This document shows, piece after piece, positions 45,158 to 57,700 of a stretch of 64,000 nt of DNA. The notes under the pieces were generated by a model. The model saw only the letters and a program-made list of their open reading frames with translations, did no database searches and was not told where the DNA came from. Origin of the DNA: Perkinsus olseni (lineage: Eukaryota > Perkinsozoa > Perkinsida > Perkinsidae); NCBI GenBank assembly GCA_013115135.1, contig JABANP010000051.1, positions 1 through 64,000 of the forward strand, given 5' to 3'. Position 1 is the first letter of the stretch, and the number at the start of each line of letters is the position of its first letter. The position numbers and the translations under genes are program-made.

Positions 45158-46140
45158 GTTTAATGGTCTCTAAGAAAACCAGGCTGAACAAATCAGTCCA
45201 ACTGAGTCGTGTGGACGAAGCCTCGGGAACTCCTCAAACTGTGGAGCAATGGTGCTGGTATCGCGCTCCGCTTCTTAATGACCTCGCGCCGATCAATGCC
45301 GCGCAAGGGTTGTATTCCGGACACCGAGAGCAGTCATCGCCCCGCCGAGCTAAGGCCCTGCTACCGACCAGTAAAAGCGAAATCATTCGGTAGCGGTGGA
45401 TGTAGGTACGATAAGATTTCCCTTCCCTCCAACTCCCTACACGTCCCCAGCAAGATTCCAGTTGACGAGGACCCGTGCTTTAATAGGTAATATACCAACC
45501 TCTACGGTGCCGTATGGTCCCTACACAATATAAGGGACAGTGCCACCAGGGAACTGGGACACTAATCGATCAACTGGGCGAGCGCTAAATTCGAGAGCTC
45601 TCGACCAACATATATCAATTCTTTCCTTTACCGCCATACCCTACCGACCGTGAGTAACACATATGGCGATCAATTCCGAAAAAATTTGACGATTCACACG
45701 AGCACTCACCGGGGATCGAACCCGGGCCCCTGCAGTTGGCTAAGAATATTCTACCAGGACACAGCAGCTCTCGAGTTCGGGTAACGAAGATCTGAGATTA
45801 CACTGGGGGCCTGCTGCTGAGCGTGACAGTACCGTGTGGACTCCACTACGGCGGGATATGGCCACTGTCATTCCTCACTCGATCAGACCGTACCCACCTC
45901 ACCTCTTCGATTAGATCTCCCTGCACGACTCTGGACGGCTGATCACAACGTCACCATGTTAGAGAAAGCTGTAGTGATCGCGAAGACTGAAAAAAGAAAC
46001 TCCTGGAGCCTGAAAGAAATTCAGCTTTCCCTCAACAAGACGACAGCATCCTCTCCAAGAACGAGAAACTTGATCGAAAACAACAATCGCACACGTCCAG
46101 CATGTTTCAATTTGCGCGAGCAAAACTGCACAACATGCAG
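45158..46140. other. Spacer between HisRS copies
   Basis: No gene seen. It contains a tRNA-like sequence on the minus strand near 45700-45775. Confidence 0.4.
45700..45775 (-). other. tRNA-like sequence (pseudo-tRNA or SINE head)
   Basis: On the minus strand a D-arm-like GGTAGAATATTC is followed by an anticodon-arm-like stretch and a perfect T-arm (CCGGG, loop TTCGATC, CCCGG). It resembles tRNA-Gly, but the acceptor strands do not pair and no pol III T-run follows. A decayed tRNA or the head of a tRNA-derived SINE is likelier than a working tRNA. Confidence 0.5.
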
Positions 46141-47095
46141 CGCTTCGCTCCGCCTATCTACTCGGCCTTTTGCTCATCAAAGTATGACTTTGCGTTGGCG
46201 AGGTCCGATACCGGTATGTCTATTTGTACACGTGCCTCCGAATCACCTGAATGGTCCACGAGAGATGAGGACGAGTCGACCCCCTCCCGCTGCTGCTGAC
46301 CTGTGCGGAGATCCTTAATGCGGACCTTACCCGCCTCCCATTCACTTGGTGCTACGAACGCTATCTTATCGGCACCAACACGATCCGCGTATCTGACAAG
46401 TACATCAATGAGATTTAGTGAAGAGATGGTATGATAGACGCTTGCACGCATGCACAAGTTATTCGCCCTACCTGAACTGCTTATCGACACGCTTGCCCGC
46501 CTCGAGCATCATGTCCACAGTAGCTCCACCAGACCTGATTATAAAGAGCAGCAGGGAACCTCTTCCGCTTCGAGTGCAAAGTGGTATAGTTCCTTTCAAT
46601 TATGACGAGGAAGAAAGACGCGCGCTCACGCTGCGTGATTTACGTGGACCCTCCCCAGTACTACTCGGTGAGTACAACTCACTGAGTAGGCCAGGGCTCG
46701 ACAACCAAACAACTTCCGCTACTAACATGTAAACAGCACCTGTGAATAACTCATCGAGCGGTCTGATCAAACTGAGGCAGCCTTGATTGTGCGCCATCTT
46801 TCGTCAACAAGAGGTGGCACGATCGACGCGAGATCCGATCGCTCTTATAGAGCGGCTTCAGTAGGTTCCTCCTCGAGCCAAACCGTGATATCCTGCATAC
46901 GATAGACCGTATTGTAGACTCAGGAAGTCTGGCTAGTACGCTGTTGACAGCCGCAGTGAAACGGCACCATCAGAACGGTGAGACGCGGAACCCGAAGGGC
47001 AAGCAGTTGTGTTGATAAGTCGGTCGAAAAACTAGAACCCATGTAGCATCAAGGTGAAGAGCACCCACTAGTTTCACTTCCCGCATGACGAGTAG

Positions 47096-47299
47096 TCATA
47101 GGCTAAAGATCGATCGGATGTCTTCCAACCTGGGCAACGAGACTGTCTCGGGCATTTTGACCCTGCTGTTGACGCCGCTGCTCCTGTAGTCCTCGATGAT
47201 CCTGACCGCCCCAGGCCGCGCCTTTCGGACTTTGGGATCACGGCCATGCGTCCAGAACATGAGGCTATGTTCGCTATCGTCTAACATGCGCGGGCGCAA
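47096..47299 (-). mobile_element. Reverse-transcriptase fragment in HisRS B intron
   Basis: A 67-residue minus-strand frame with RIIEDYRSSGVNSRV and ETVSLPRLEDI, resembling the region of retroelement reverse transcriptases that precedes the catalytic palm (R-x-I-x-DYR...GVN...LP). It lies in a ~1.2 kb interval absent from copy A, where the same two exons are only about 60 bp apart. No ends are visible. A relic. Confidence 0.45.
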
Positions 47300-49023
47300 A
47301 TTGCTCCCGCCCCACGAAGCTCTCCCGAGGTCTTCTCCCGGCCCGGAAATCCCGGGTAGCTCGCAACTTTCTTCGTCAATCCCATGTATTTCTGTCTAAG
47401 AATCCAAGACTAAGATCTCTGTGCCGCGGCTGATCAAATAGACGCCGCAGCTTCCAGTTGACTGTGTACAAGTCTCATCAAAGCCAGCTAGATGCTCACA
47501 GGGATGTGTTGTGCCATTGCAATCACTGCAGGTCAGTTGCTGACTGAAAGTTGTAGTGGTGTGAATTATCATACTCAGATGGTTGCAGTTTTGCGGCCAC
47601 GAGCGGACTGCACGGAGCACTCATTTTGGTGATTGTTATGGAAGTAATAGTACGCCTCGACGTGCTCGACGAAGCGGCGAATCCCAATGATTGAACACTC
47701 ATCGGGTCGCTCTGTTGCACTTCGATCAAAACTCAGAGTGATCCATTAGGCTCATTCTGGAACGGAATTCGCCTTGCCTAAGGCCAGCAGCGACCTCCAA
47801 AGCCTGGCCATACATTCCCTTGTAGGCTGCAACGACGAAGTCAACCCGATGGGGGATATCAGGAAGGAGACCACGCTCTGAAGCATTGACAATTCCCGCG
47901 CGCCACTAAATTGCGAACACTCCTACCTAGGAGGAGCTCGTAGATCACACAGTCACCAAAGCCGAATCCAACGCACGGTATCTCCGAAGGGGCTCCGTAC
48001 AGGGACAGGAGTCTGAAGGAGATGCAACCGTCTTCAGCGCGGAAGATCCCCGAAGTCCTCACCTGTCGTAACGTCCGCCTCCCGCTATGGCGCGCAGCTC
48101 ACCCTTACGGTCGAACGCCTCCCAGACGATACCTAGCACAGAGGGCAGTACTACTTGACCGGCCAGCAAAACTGATGTCAAAATCGCTCCATGTCGCAGA
48201 TACCGTCAGGTACAATACTCTGAGGCCACCGCAAGGTGTGAGACGCGCAATCGCGCACAACATGTTGTCGCATCACGAAGCGAGCTGCCACTGCTCTAAG
48301 GCTTACCGCATTAACCATCGGAACGTGAAGTTCCGAACGTCGTCGTGCCGCTCACCTGTGTAGTATGCGAGGCCTCGGACAACAGATGCATCAAAGACAA
48401 GCCAGTCGGCAATTCCGTAGTTCTTAGCGAACTCGAAGAGCCTCTCGATGTCAGCGACACCTGAGAAGGATGACGATGCTGATAGAGATCGGTCTTCGTT
48501 CCTGGCAGGGGAACTAGCATGCCGTGGACGGAAACGGGGCCGACAGTCTATTGGCGAGAGGCGTGCCGCTCCGAGGAGAAAAGTAAGCTCCAGAATCTAT
48601 TCCTAATACCCTCCAGACTTTGTCTCGGACAGCACAATGAGCTACGATGCGACGGAATTGGCGTTCAAACCGACCCTCACTCACCTCTCACCTTCAGTGC
48701 AGTTTTCTCCGGCAAGGGTCTTGAACTCCTCGATGGAGGCAGCAGTGGTGACATCGACTACATGCTCTGATAACAACGACAGCGAAAACCGACGCCAGCG
48801 TGAAGTGGGAAACCCGTCACAGATCGGAGAATATTGGTTGTTCTGGCTCACAAGGGAAAGAATGTTGATCAAAAAGGAGCCTATAAACTTTGTAGTGCGA
48901 AGAGAGCTTACCAGCCACGCCAATCTGCAAGGTGATATCTTCGACCATCTGCCGGACTACCTGCACAGCAGCAGGGAGGCTCCCATCTGTCCACCATAGA
49001 TCAGTGGAGAAGCAAGTATACTA

Positions 49024-49090
49024 GTAGACGACGGTCTCAAATCTCGTTAGTATTACGGTAATACTAACGAGATTTGGGACCGTCGTCTAC
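49024..49090. repeat. Near-perfect 33-bp palindrome
   Basis: The left arm 49024-49056 (GTAGACGACGGTC then TCAAATCTCGTTAGTATTAC) and right arm 49058-49090 are inverted copies with a single mismatch and a one-base spacer. It lies in an intron of HisRS copy B. Confidence 0.85.
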
Positions 49091-50149
49091 CGTATTACTA
49101 ATAGTCGTAATACTATTACCTCTTCTCGTCCAACCTTATCGATCTTATCGACCACAACACAGACCTTAGCGAACTCGTCAGCCCCGACACCAGAGGCCTT
49201 CAACACAGACTGGAGGATAGCTCGGGAGTTCACCCTGAGGGGAGGTGGGGCATGATGAGCCATTGATGGATGCAAAGGGCTTCTTACTTGATACCAACAT
49301 CAGCGCTGGTTAGGCCGACCTTCTTGAAGAAGCCGACCATCGTCGCCAGGAGCTCCAGCTCAGCCGTGATATCAGAAATACCTGAGGTGAGGGAAGGGTT
49401 AGGTGGGTGGATGAACGAAGGGCATCTCACCAACGATATCGCAGTTCCACTGATAATGTTCACGCTTACGACCACGCTGAGTCGTCTCGAATCTCCAACA
49501 CTGTGGGATGGAGAACCACTTGAGAGGGAGGACCTGGTGAGCAGGAACAGTGATACCGCTAGACGTATTAGGCGGCGGCAACATCTACGGTCAAGATATA
49601 ACCAGTTGGCGGATGAACGCTTGCGGTCAGGTATATTCTAGCGCCTGATTAGAGCCGACGTTTAGTATAGTTGTATAACGCTGGAGTCCCAAGCGCGGAG
49701 CGAAGCACCACGAGCGACCCCCCACCTCGGCCATCTGCGCAGTGGCATTATGGCTGCCCTCGGCACTCATCCTGACCCTCGACAGGACCATCCTCGCCAG
49801 GGTCGGCGTCATCTCCGGTCGGAGGGTTACCCGATGGTCCTCCCTATCAACGAAGTTGTACCTACGGGATGAACAGTCGAGAATTTCGTGGCGCGCGAGA
49901 GCGGTCGTCGAAAGGATTCCGTTAAAGACTCCAATTCATACCCCTTGGCAGCGTCTGCGACCCAGCCAGTCTCCGACTACCACCACCTGTGTATTACATT
50001 TGCTCGACAATCTCCTCTCCAGCCTTCCTCTTGTAGAGGTCCTCATTCTCGAGTACGGGCGCGTCGTACTCAGAAAACCCGTATTGGGTGGACACAGCAC
50101 GCCACTGACTGAAGAGCCAGTTCTGAAGGGCATAGAGAGCAACTATTAA

Positions 50150-51360
50150 ACCTTCTCGGCGAGAACTTTGAAGGAATGAGCAACTACGGAATCATGGGCT
50201 GAATATACAAACTGACACACACGGAATTTTTCTGCTGGAATTGGGAGCTACTCAAACTGGCTCCCAAGAATTATCTAAGGCACCACTCCTCTATGATGCG
50301 GATAGACTCTCCGCAAAGAAAAGGATCATAGTGGGCACGGTAGGCTCCATAATATTGAGTCCATATATCGGCCATATTCGAAGCCAAGTGTGAGCTCTGT
50401 AATGCCGTTGAGCCGATATACCCAGACTGTCGCCGAATCAACCATCGCCTCAGCGCGCTTGTCCTGCGAGTCCTAACCGTTGTAGATATGGTGTCGGCTA
50501 CTGCCTCTTACAGACGTAACAAGGACTCAAATTGCCGAGGCGTTATGAGCTGTTGTGCTCAGCTGTTTCGCTGTTACTCGAATCCGCCGAATGATGTACG
50601 CTAATAACCCCTCAAAGGCTCCTGTCCGAGACCGAGGTCTATATATGGAGGCAGGCCCCTTGTCATTATGCTCAGTGCGTCTTCCGGTGTGCCCGATGTA
50701 CGATTCCGAGGGCTACTGCGTGGAGACCAGCAAGTAGACGCACCCGCCTACGAGTTCCATGCCCACCCAGATCTGGACGAGATACACACCCACTGTAGCC
50801 TCCAAGACGAAATCCGTGTCTCCGGCGTCCGTGTATTGCATGATCGTCTGTAACAACTCGGAGTGGAAGTCCGCGATATCATGTTCATCCTTTCTCACGC
50901 GGAAGAAGATTTCAGAGAAGCCCCACAGTAAGCATAAGTATCATACGAGCACAACTCAGTGAGCTCGATGCATCAGTTGCACCCCCCCAATGGCCCATTG
51001 GCAATGAGAAGTCCCAATTTATTCTAGGTTCCATCACGTCGTGCCCGTCGTCGACAGTACCGTGAACGAGGGAACAGACCCATGGGCCGTCGCCGTGCGT
51101 CATATCGTATTGGAGTACTAGCCAGCGGCTTCTTACACCTCTCAGGCTGGCATTCCTAGCAGCGCTAATAGCGGCATAATGCCCATCAGCTCCCGCTGAG
51201 AATGTCGCAGGACATCAAAAGGAGAGACTCAGAGGCTGTGGATTTCACAGGGAAAAATTAGGATGTCAATATTAGTCGTTATCGCAAACCAACTATGCTC
51301 CTACGGCCGAGTGCGACCGAACACCGAAATACCAATTTCCCACTCATACCCGCTACCTAC
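50150..51360. other. Insertion in HisRS B intron with coding-like stretches
   Basis: Minus-strand stretches near 51100-50990 (MTHGDGPWVCSLVHG, INWDFSLPMGHWGG) and 50910-50720 (HDIADFHSELLQTIMQ, YLVQIWVGMELVGG) look coding and are separated by plausible splice sites. They do not belong to HisRS and may be exons of a nested or inserted gene. Not identified. Confidence 0.35.
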
Positions 51361-51787
51361 CCGTATGCGCATGTCCTCCTGGGAAAGAAGTCTCGGGTAC
51401 CACTCGGTGGGTCGAAGGAAACAACTAGAGCAGAATACGCCGAGAACGATTGATATTCACCTACAACTTTTAAGTTCAGTTCCGCTTTTTTTCTTAGCAG
51501 CCTTCATGACGAGCCTCTCAGCCTGCCTCTTGGTGTAGCCGGTAGCGGTCGTTTTCAACGTCATGTATGTCAACACATGAGAGAAACGCTGACGCATCGC
51601 TTCAGCGAGACTCCACCCCATAAATACCGGGCCATCGTTTCCAGCCAGCAACAATATGATCCTAGTCACCAACGTGACGAAAACCACAAGGCACAGAGCA
51701 GCCCGGTCGCCCAGAGAACGCAACAGCCGAATCCAATGATGAACGTTCGCCGCCACAAGCAGCAAATGCTATAAATGAGACGGCTCC

Positions 51788-54700
51788 TCAGCCCATCCCG
51801 GGAGGTGGGGCGTGGAGATTTCCCATCATCCCAGGTGGAGGTGCGTGAAGACTTCCTCTTCCTCCACCATACCTCCCCGAACTCTCTGCAGCGGCGATCT
51901 CGGACTCAACGCGTACTTGGTCCTTCGGGATGAACAAACGCTGAAAAATAACCACTCTGGGGATCGAACCTGGGACCTCGCCCATGCTTACCTTATTCAC
52001 TTTCGCCTCGAGCTGAACATACACCTTCGTGTCCGTAACATCAATGACGTTAGCCAGCTGACCCTTGTAAATTCCTAACACTCTACCATCGTCTCAATCA
52101 TCCCCCACTAAATGCAGCCTCACCTTTAATAATCCGTATTCTCTTTCCGACCAGCCTCGAGTCTCCCCTTGCCTCCCTTTCCTCCGCCATGATGACCTCC
52201 CTTACCACCACTACCCTTCCCACCACCCTTCTCGTGATGACCCCAGGATGATGATGACGATCCACCACTATTCCATCCCCAACTCTTATCATTCCCACCG
52301 CCCCACTGAGACCCCCAGCTGCCTCCAGAGGATTGGTGATGATGCTGCTGCTCATGGCCAGACCCAACTTGTGGTGCCAAGTCGTCCGGTCGGACACCAC
52401 CTCGACCTGCCACAAAGATTCCTCAATTGCAAGCACTCACTCTGGGACCATCTTACCCTTTCCTTTGCCGCCCTTTCCACCCTTCCCACCGAATGCTCGA
52501 TTGGCGACAAGCTCCACCTGGTGGCCCGTGATTGCTACTATACCTCCGTCCTCAAGACGATCGTTAACCTGTCGAATACAAATCGATCAGCGGGGCGCGC
52601 GCTAAGTCAACTCCTTACCTTCACCCACGCTACATTGTTCATGATATGCTTCACCTGGGCTCCTCTACCGGCTAACGGATGTGGTGCAAGAATCTTCAAT
52701 AACGCTCTAAAACACGGCAAATCCTATGCAAAAAATACCCTCACTGGGAATCGAACCTGCGACCCACCGACACCAAGCTACAGACTTACCCCGGTTTGAA
52801 TGGGTTATTATTAACATCCATAAGGAACACCACTTTAGAGTCTCGATGCCGACCCAGGCTCCCCACAGGCACGTTGCGAGGCCTGTTGTCATTACCAATA
52901 ATCTTTGCCGTCGTACCTGCCGCAGCAGAAACTCAAAAACCGAGAATCCCCGAAATATCGAACGACTTGCTGTCGACAAGCCAAGCAGCGAGCAAGGAAA
53001 CTCGCACGAAACTAAAAACTCCCACCCTAGAGTAAATGTCCGAACCAGGGAGAGAACAGCGTACGGATTCCAGATTCGACTCACGCCTCACCCCCAACTT
53101 ACCACTAGCTGCGATGCTGACGATAACCCCCACGCCGGAGGAACCGCTGACGTTGAGGGTGACCAAATCACCGACCTTGTACTGGCCGATCCTGAACGAA
53201 CGCAGCACTCGATTACGATGAATGTTCCCTCAACTTCCGACGGAGCGTGACAGTGCGGGCGCCCGAAGTCGATTACTCTTCCTCAGAATCTTCCCAGACC
53301 CTTCACTGCGTATTTACGGACTACTCACTTTTCAATCCCCTTCGACACCTCCGCCGTCAACTTCAAGTTGGAGCTCTGGCACTTCACCTCCCGAGGCTCG
53401 TTGTCAGTAAGGACAGTCGCCACCGACCCACTCAGTTTAATCACCGTACCAGTGTCCCCAGCCGAGGCGCCTGAACCAAACAAAAAACGAAACTGCCGTG
53501 GACCTAGCCCTGCTACAGCCCATCAAAATGCAAATAAACCGTAATGCCTCTCACTCAGGGATGCGCTAACGGGGACCCTAAACTCGGACTTCCAAGGGCC
53601 TATCATGTCCATGAAGCCGACGAATTTATCACCCTGACTGCCGTTCTTCATGACCCTCTACCACTACCACAATACTTCTTCACGCGCTTCCAACGATCGG
53701 AGTAATAAAAGCTACAGATCGAAGACGCCCCACCCGAGAACTCACCGTCCAATATCTTAACATGATCCCCCATCTCAAAGTGCTTGCTGAGGTCCTTGAT
53801 GGCCACCGTAACTTGGGCTCGTCCGTGACCAGGATCCACATTCACACGTTTCCTATCAGTATCGATAGTAACCTGACATGAAATAGCGGAGCGAAGCAAT
53901 TCATTTTATACCATTTTACGTCACAGACCACTGCTCTAGCAATCGTGAGAAGTAGCGTTAGCTCGATCACGAGTCATGGCGAGGACCGAAATGAGAGCTA
54001 CCCTCTGTGCTCGATAAACTTGCCCTAAAATCATCCTCTTGAAACAAGATACATCAGCGGTGGTCCTAGTCGCACCAAACCGTCGTTCGGCGTTGGACTT
54101 AAAACCCACACGCACAGTCACAGAGCCACCACCATTTCAATCACCGAGAGAACCGAAGCATCAATTCAGCAGACTTCCACAACGACAATACAAGAATCTG
54201 ATTTCCCTCCGCGACCACCCATCTCGTCCATATTATTACCACTTTCCCTCTCAAGTTCTTCATATCCCCACCATTAACAACCACCGAGTCGCCAACAGAC
54301 AACGCCGCCGCTGCACGACTGCCCGACGCCTCCGACTGCACAGGACGATAGGGAAATAAAAACAACAAATTTTTGAGGGAATTTCCTTACAAATTGGGAA
54401 TTTCTGGAGAAGGTGTTTGCGAGCCCTCAATCTCTCCTTCGAACTCAAGTGAAAACCCTTCGCACACTCGCCTCAATTTTCTTCATATTTTTCTATAAAA
54501 TTTTTTCCCTTCTATTCTTTATCGCAAAACAGACCATGACGCACCCCGCAATTTCTGGTCAGATTAGTCGAAAGTTTTCGGACACGACAAGTCCGAGGAA
54601 GTTTCCGAACGACCGTTCACTCCCGTTACTACCATAGACGCAGCGGCAGCAGCCAATAAGGCTTGTCCTTCCCCGCCTGAACGAGAAGATGATTTGGGGA

Positions 54701-57700
54701 AAAGTTGGTATGAGATCTCACCTGCCGCTGCACTTCCCAAGAATTCCGAGATCTCAGTAATACTCGGCTGGACATCATCTCCGGTAAGCAAAGCATTCCT
54801 CTTGAAGCGACGATAGAGGTATCCATCCTGCGATAATTATTCATACCACTCCATCACCAACTCTTCACTCACCTTATATCTTTCGTTCCTGTATTGATCG
54901 AAGATCTCATTCGGGGTTCGTTGCTGTGCGGTATCGCACTCGCTCGACCGCTCCTTGACCTGAACCCGGAGCCCAAAAATCTTCGCTGTGCGCAGAGTAT
55001 CTTTCTCCACGACCAGCCCTAGTCTCGCGCAGAACAGGTTGAAACGGAACGGATTGAGCGTAACGGCTGCCCCAACATTACCTCCCCTATTCTCAGCTTC
55101 TATCGGATCAAAGAAGCTAGCATGAGGTCTTGGTTTCTTGGTGGTCCTTCGACCGAACAGCGCCGAGTGGGCTTCCCTGATGTTGCGTCGTTCGATCAGC
55201 ATCAACAGCCATGCTCACTACCGTGGGTCCTCATCATAGTTGATCCTCGGACGAATCTTCACCTCCACGTCCATGTCGAAGGACTCTACTACTTGCGCGA
55301 GATCATTCTGATCGCACAAGTCGATAACTAGTCTCCCTAGCAAACAGCAGCCAGGAAAAAAATACCAATCAGAAAAAAGGGAAATAAAAAAACAAATATT
55401 TTCATCAACGAATTAGGTCTACTAAGCATGAGGTTGTTTCACGCGAATGGCCCATGCTTGTCGCGGACGCTGAAGGCGAGATCATGATCGGATCAAAGCT
55501 CCGTTCATTCCCGCAACTCTACAGAGTGCCGCTGCGCGGCTAGAGAGCCGAAAATCACGGTAAACGCTCCTCTCTGTTCTTACACTGTACACAGGATGCC
55601 TCTTTATCCGCACCCACTCTCCCCATCTTCAACGGCACAAAGCGGCCCTTGGCTGCCTCCTGTGCCGACCGGAAGACACCAAGCATCTCACTGGCCGGTA
55701 CCACTTTCACGGAGTTACTGAAAATAATGATAAAATCCTCACCCTGCACCCCTACGACGAAACAGCGTAGATCGAGCCCTCCTAATTGAATTACATGCGG
55801 CATTCAATAGATACACATACGTCCGATATTCCAAATTAATTTGGCGAATTTCGCGCCGGCGAAATTTCTCCGCTCGTCGTCCATACATCAGTCTGCAGGC
55901 ATGAAACGGCCACAGTTTTTTGAGAGTGCATTCTCATCGCCATAACGAAGAGCATGTTAATGAATCAGGTTCAAACTCTTGGTACTTAAGCCGAAATTAA
56001 GTTCTAGTGTAACCAGGCACACTACTCTAACAGTGCCTACGTTCCTTAAACAGCACGGTGCTCAGCGGTCCAACACGCGGACGACCGTAATTTTCCTGTG
56101 TTCATTAACATCCCGACTTACGCATTGATCTGCCTTATTCCCGTCACGAACCGTTTGATGTGGTTAACGCTCTTCCCTTCAATGTAAATATAGCTCTTCA
56201 AATTATCACTAGCGAATGCCGACAAGATACCTACAAAATCGATCACGTGATCGATGATCACGTTTAACAACCTCTTCTCATCGCGACATACTCCTGTCCG
56301 CAACGCCACACGGAAAGAAGCAATTACCAACGCCTCCGTACTGTCATGCCTTCCCCGTCATTCTCGAACAGGGCTCCAAGTATCGCAGAATTTGAAAACA
56401 ATGGCCGCAACAGCCCCCTGAAGCCTTCCCATTACTACCAGTCTTAATACCTTTCTTGCGGAACTGTTCGTACTTGGTGCTCAGTCGAGTGATGATCTCC
56501 CTCTCATGTCCAATGTCGAAACACTTTACCTGAAAAGAGAAGCTAGAGGTGTCAGAAAAAAATCTCATAAAGACGGTACAATTCAAAATTATATTCAGCA
56601 CGAGGGAACCCTACGTGGCTGAGATGAAATGCATCGCGTTCGAATCGATCACGCGATCGATTTGATGAAGACCCAACACCAGCATCTTACAAGGAAGAGC
56701 TTCGAGTCGGAGGGCTCCGGGAGTGGGCCGGCCTCAGGCAACTCGCCAAGAGAATCTGCCAAAAATCATCAGTTCAAAATTATCTAATTTCCCTACTACC
56801 ATATCCTCCCTCATCCGCAGAGGAATACATCGGCTCCGACGGAGGCGGCGGCGACGGCGATGCCGTTACGCTGCTATTGACAGTAAAAACAGAATCAGGC
56901 AGCTTCGCTCCGCTCACCTGCCAGTTTTCCTGTGCCTCTCGCCCTTCCTACGCTCCCTTCGTTCAGCATCCGAAGGAGATGGCGAACTCGCCGAAGCCCG
57001 CTGAAGAAATGAACCATACGGGAGCCCAACGAGACGGCCGCCGCGGCCAAGGCTTATACAAGCAACACGTGCGGTTTGAACCTCCGCACGTTCAATGCGC
57101 ATATTCTAGAGACTAAGGTCTTCCCTATCAACGTACGCGCCCTCCTCCTACCTGTTCCCTCCTCTTGGCCGCCCTCCGCTCCTCATGATGTCTCTTACTA
57201 CTACTGCTACCCCCACCACCCTCCCGTTGCCGGCTGGGGTGCATCACTTTGCAGCAGCCGCAGCAGCAGCCTGTCGTCTGATACCGCAACGAACGTACGC
57301 CTGCTTTCTGACACCTCTAGCTACGACTACCGAGCCTCCATCTCTCGTCTCTGCTGGACGCTCTCTCGCCTTTGCTCCTGTTCCGCTGCGGCATGCTCAG
57401 CCTGTTGCTCCTCGTTCTTCGCTCGCTCCTCCCATCTACCGCGATTTGGGCAAGTTATGGTACGAACCGCACACACACGCCTGTCTACCTCTGTATGAGA
57501 TCGCCAAATCTCTTCTGGCCACGATTCGGCCGACTCGCCCAATCCTCCTGCTGCTGATGATGGGCCGCTGCCCGACCTGAGCCAGCTCATCCCAGGGAAC
57601 CTCTACCCCAAAGATACCACCTTTCGCACGCCCGGCGTCATCCTCGAAATCCTCCTCTTCGTCGGAGTCCTCTTCACCAGCCTCTAGATCGAGGAACTTA

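Larger units (their letters stand above)
46158..51564 (-). pseudogene. Histidyl-tRNA synthetase copy B, expanded, probably damaged
   Basis: Second tandem copy, upstream of copy A. Its exons follow the same order: diverged N-terminus MTLKTTATGYTKRQAERLV (51564); [11 protein letters not shown] (51410); [19 protein letters not shown] (50080); [12 protein letters not shown] (49810); [15 protein letters not shown] (49480); DITAELELL (49370); [13 protein letters not shown] (49150); [13 protein letters not shown] (48950); [14 protein letters not shown] (48380); [15 protein letters not shown] (48090); [14 protein letters not shown] (47960); [12 protein letters not shown] (47840) and the C-terminal domain ending at 46158. 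Most motifs survive, but at 51374-51383 extra bases (CCCAGGAGG) throw the frame out within the motif 1 exon. Introns are swollen by insertions, two of more than 1 kb (50150-51360 and 46540-47770). The last ~420 bp are almost identical to copy A, consistent with gene conversion. It could be a transcribed paralogue if the indel is a sequencing error. Confidence 0.65.
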
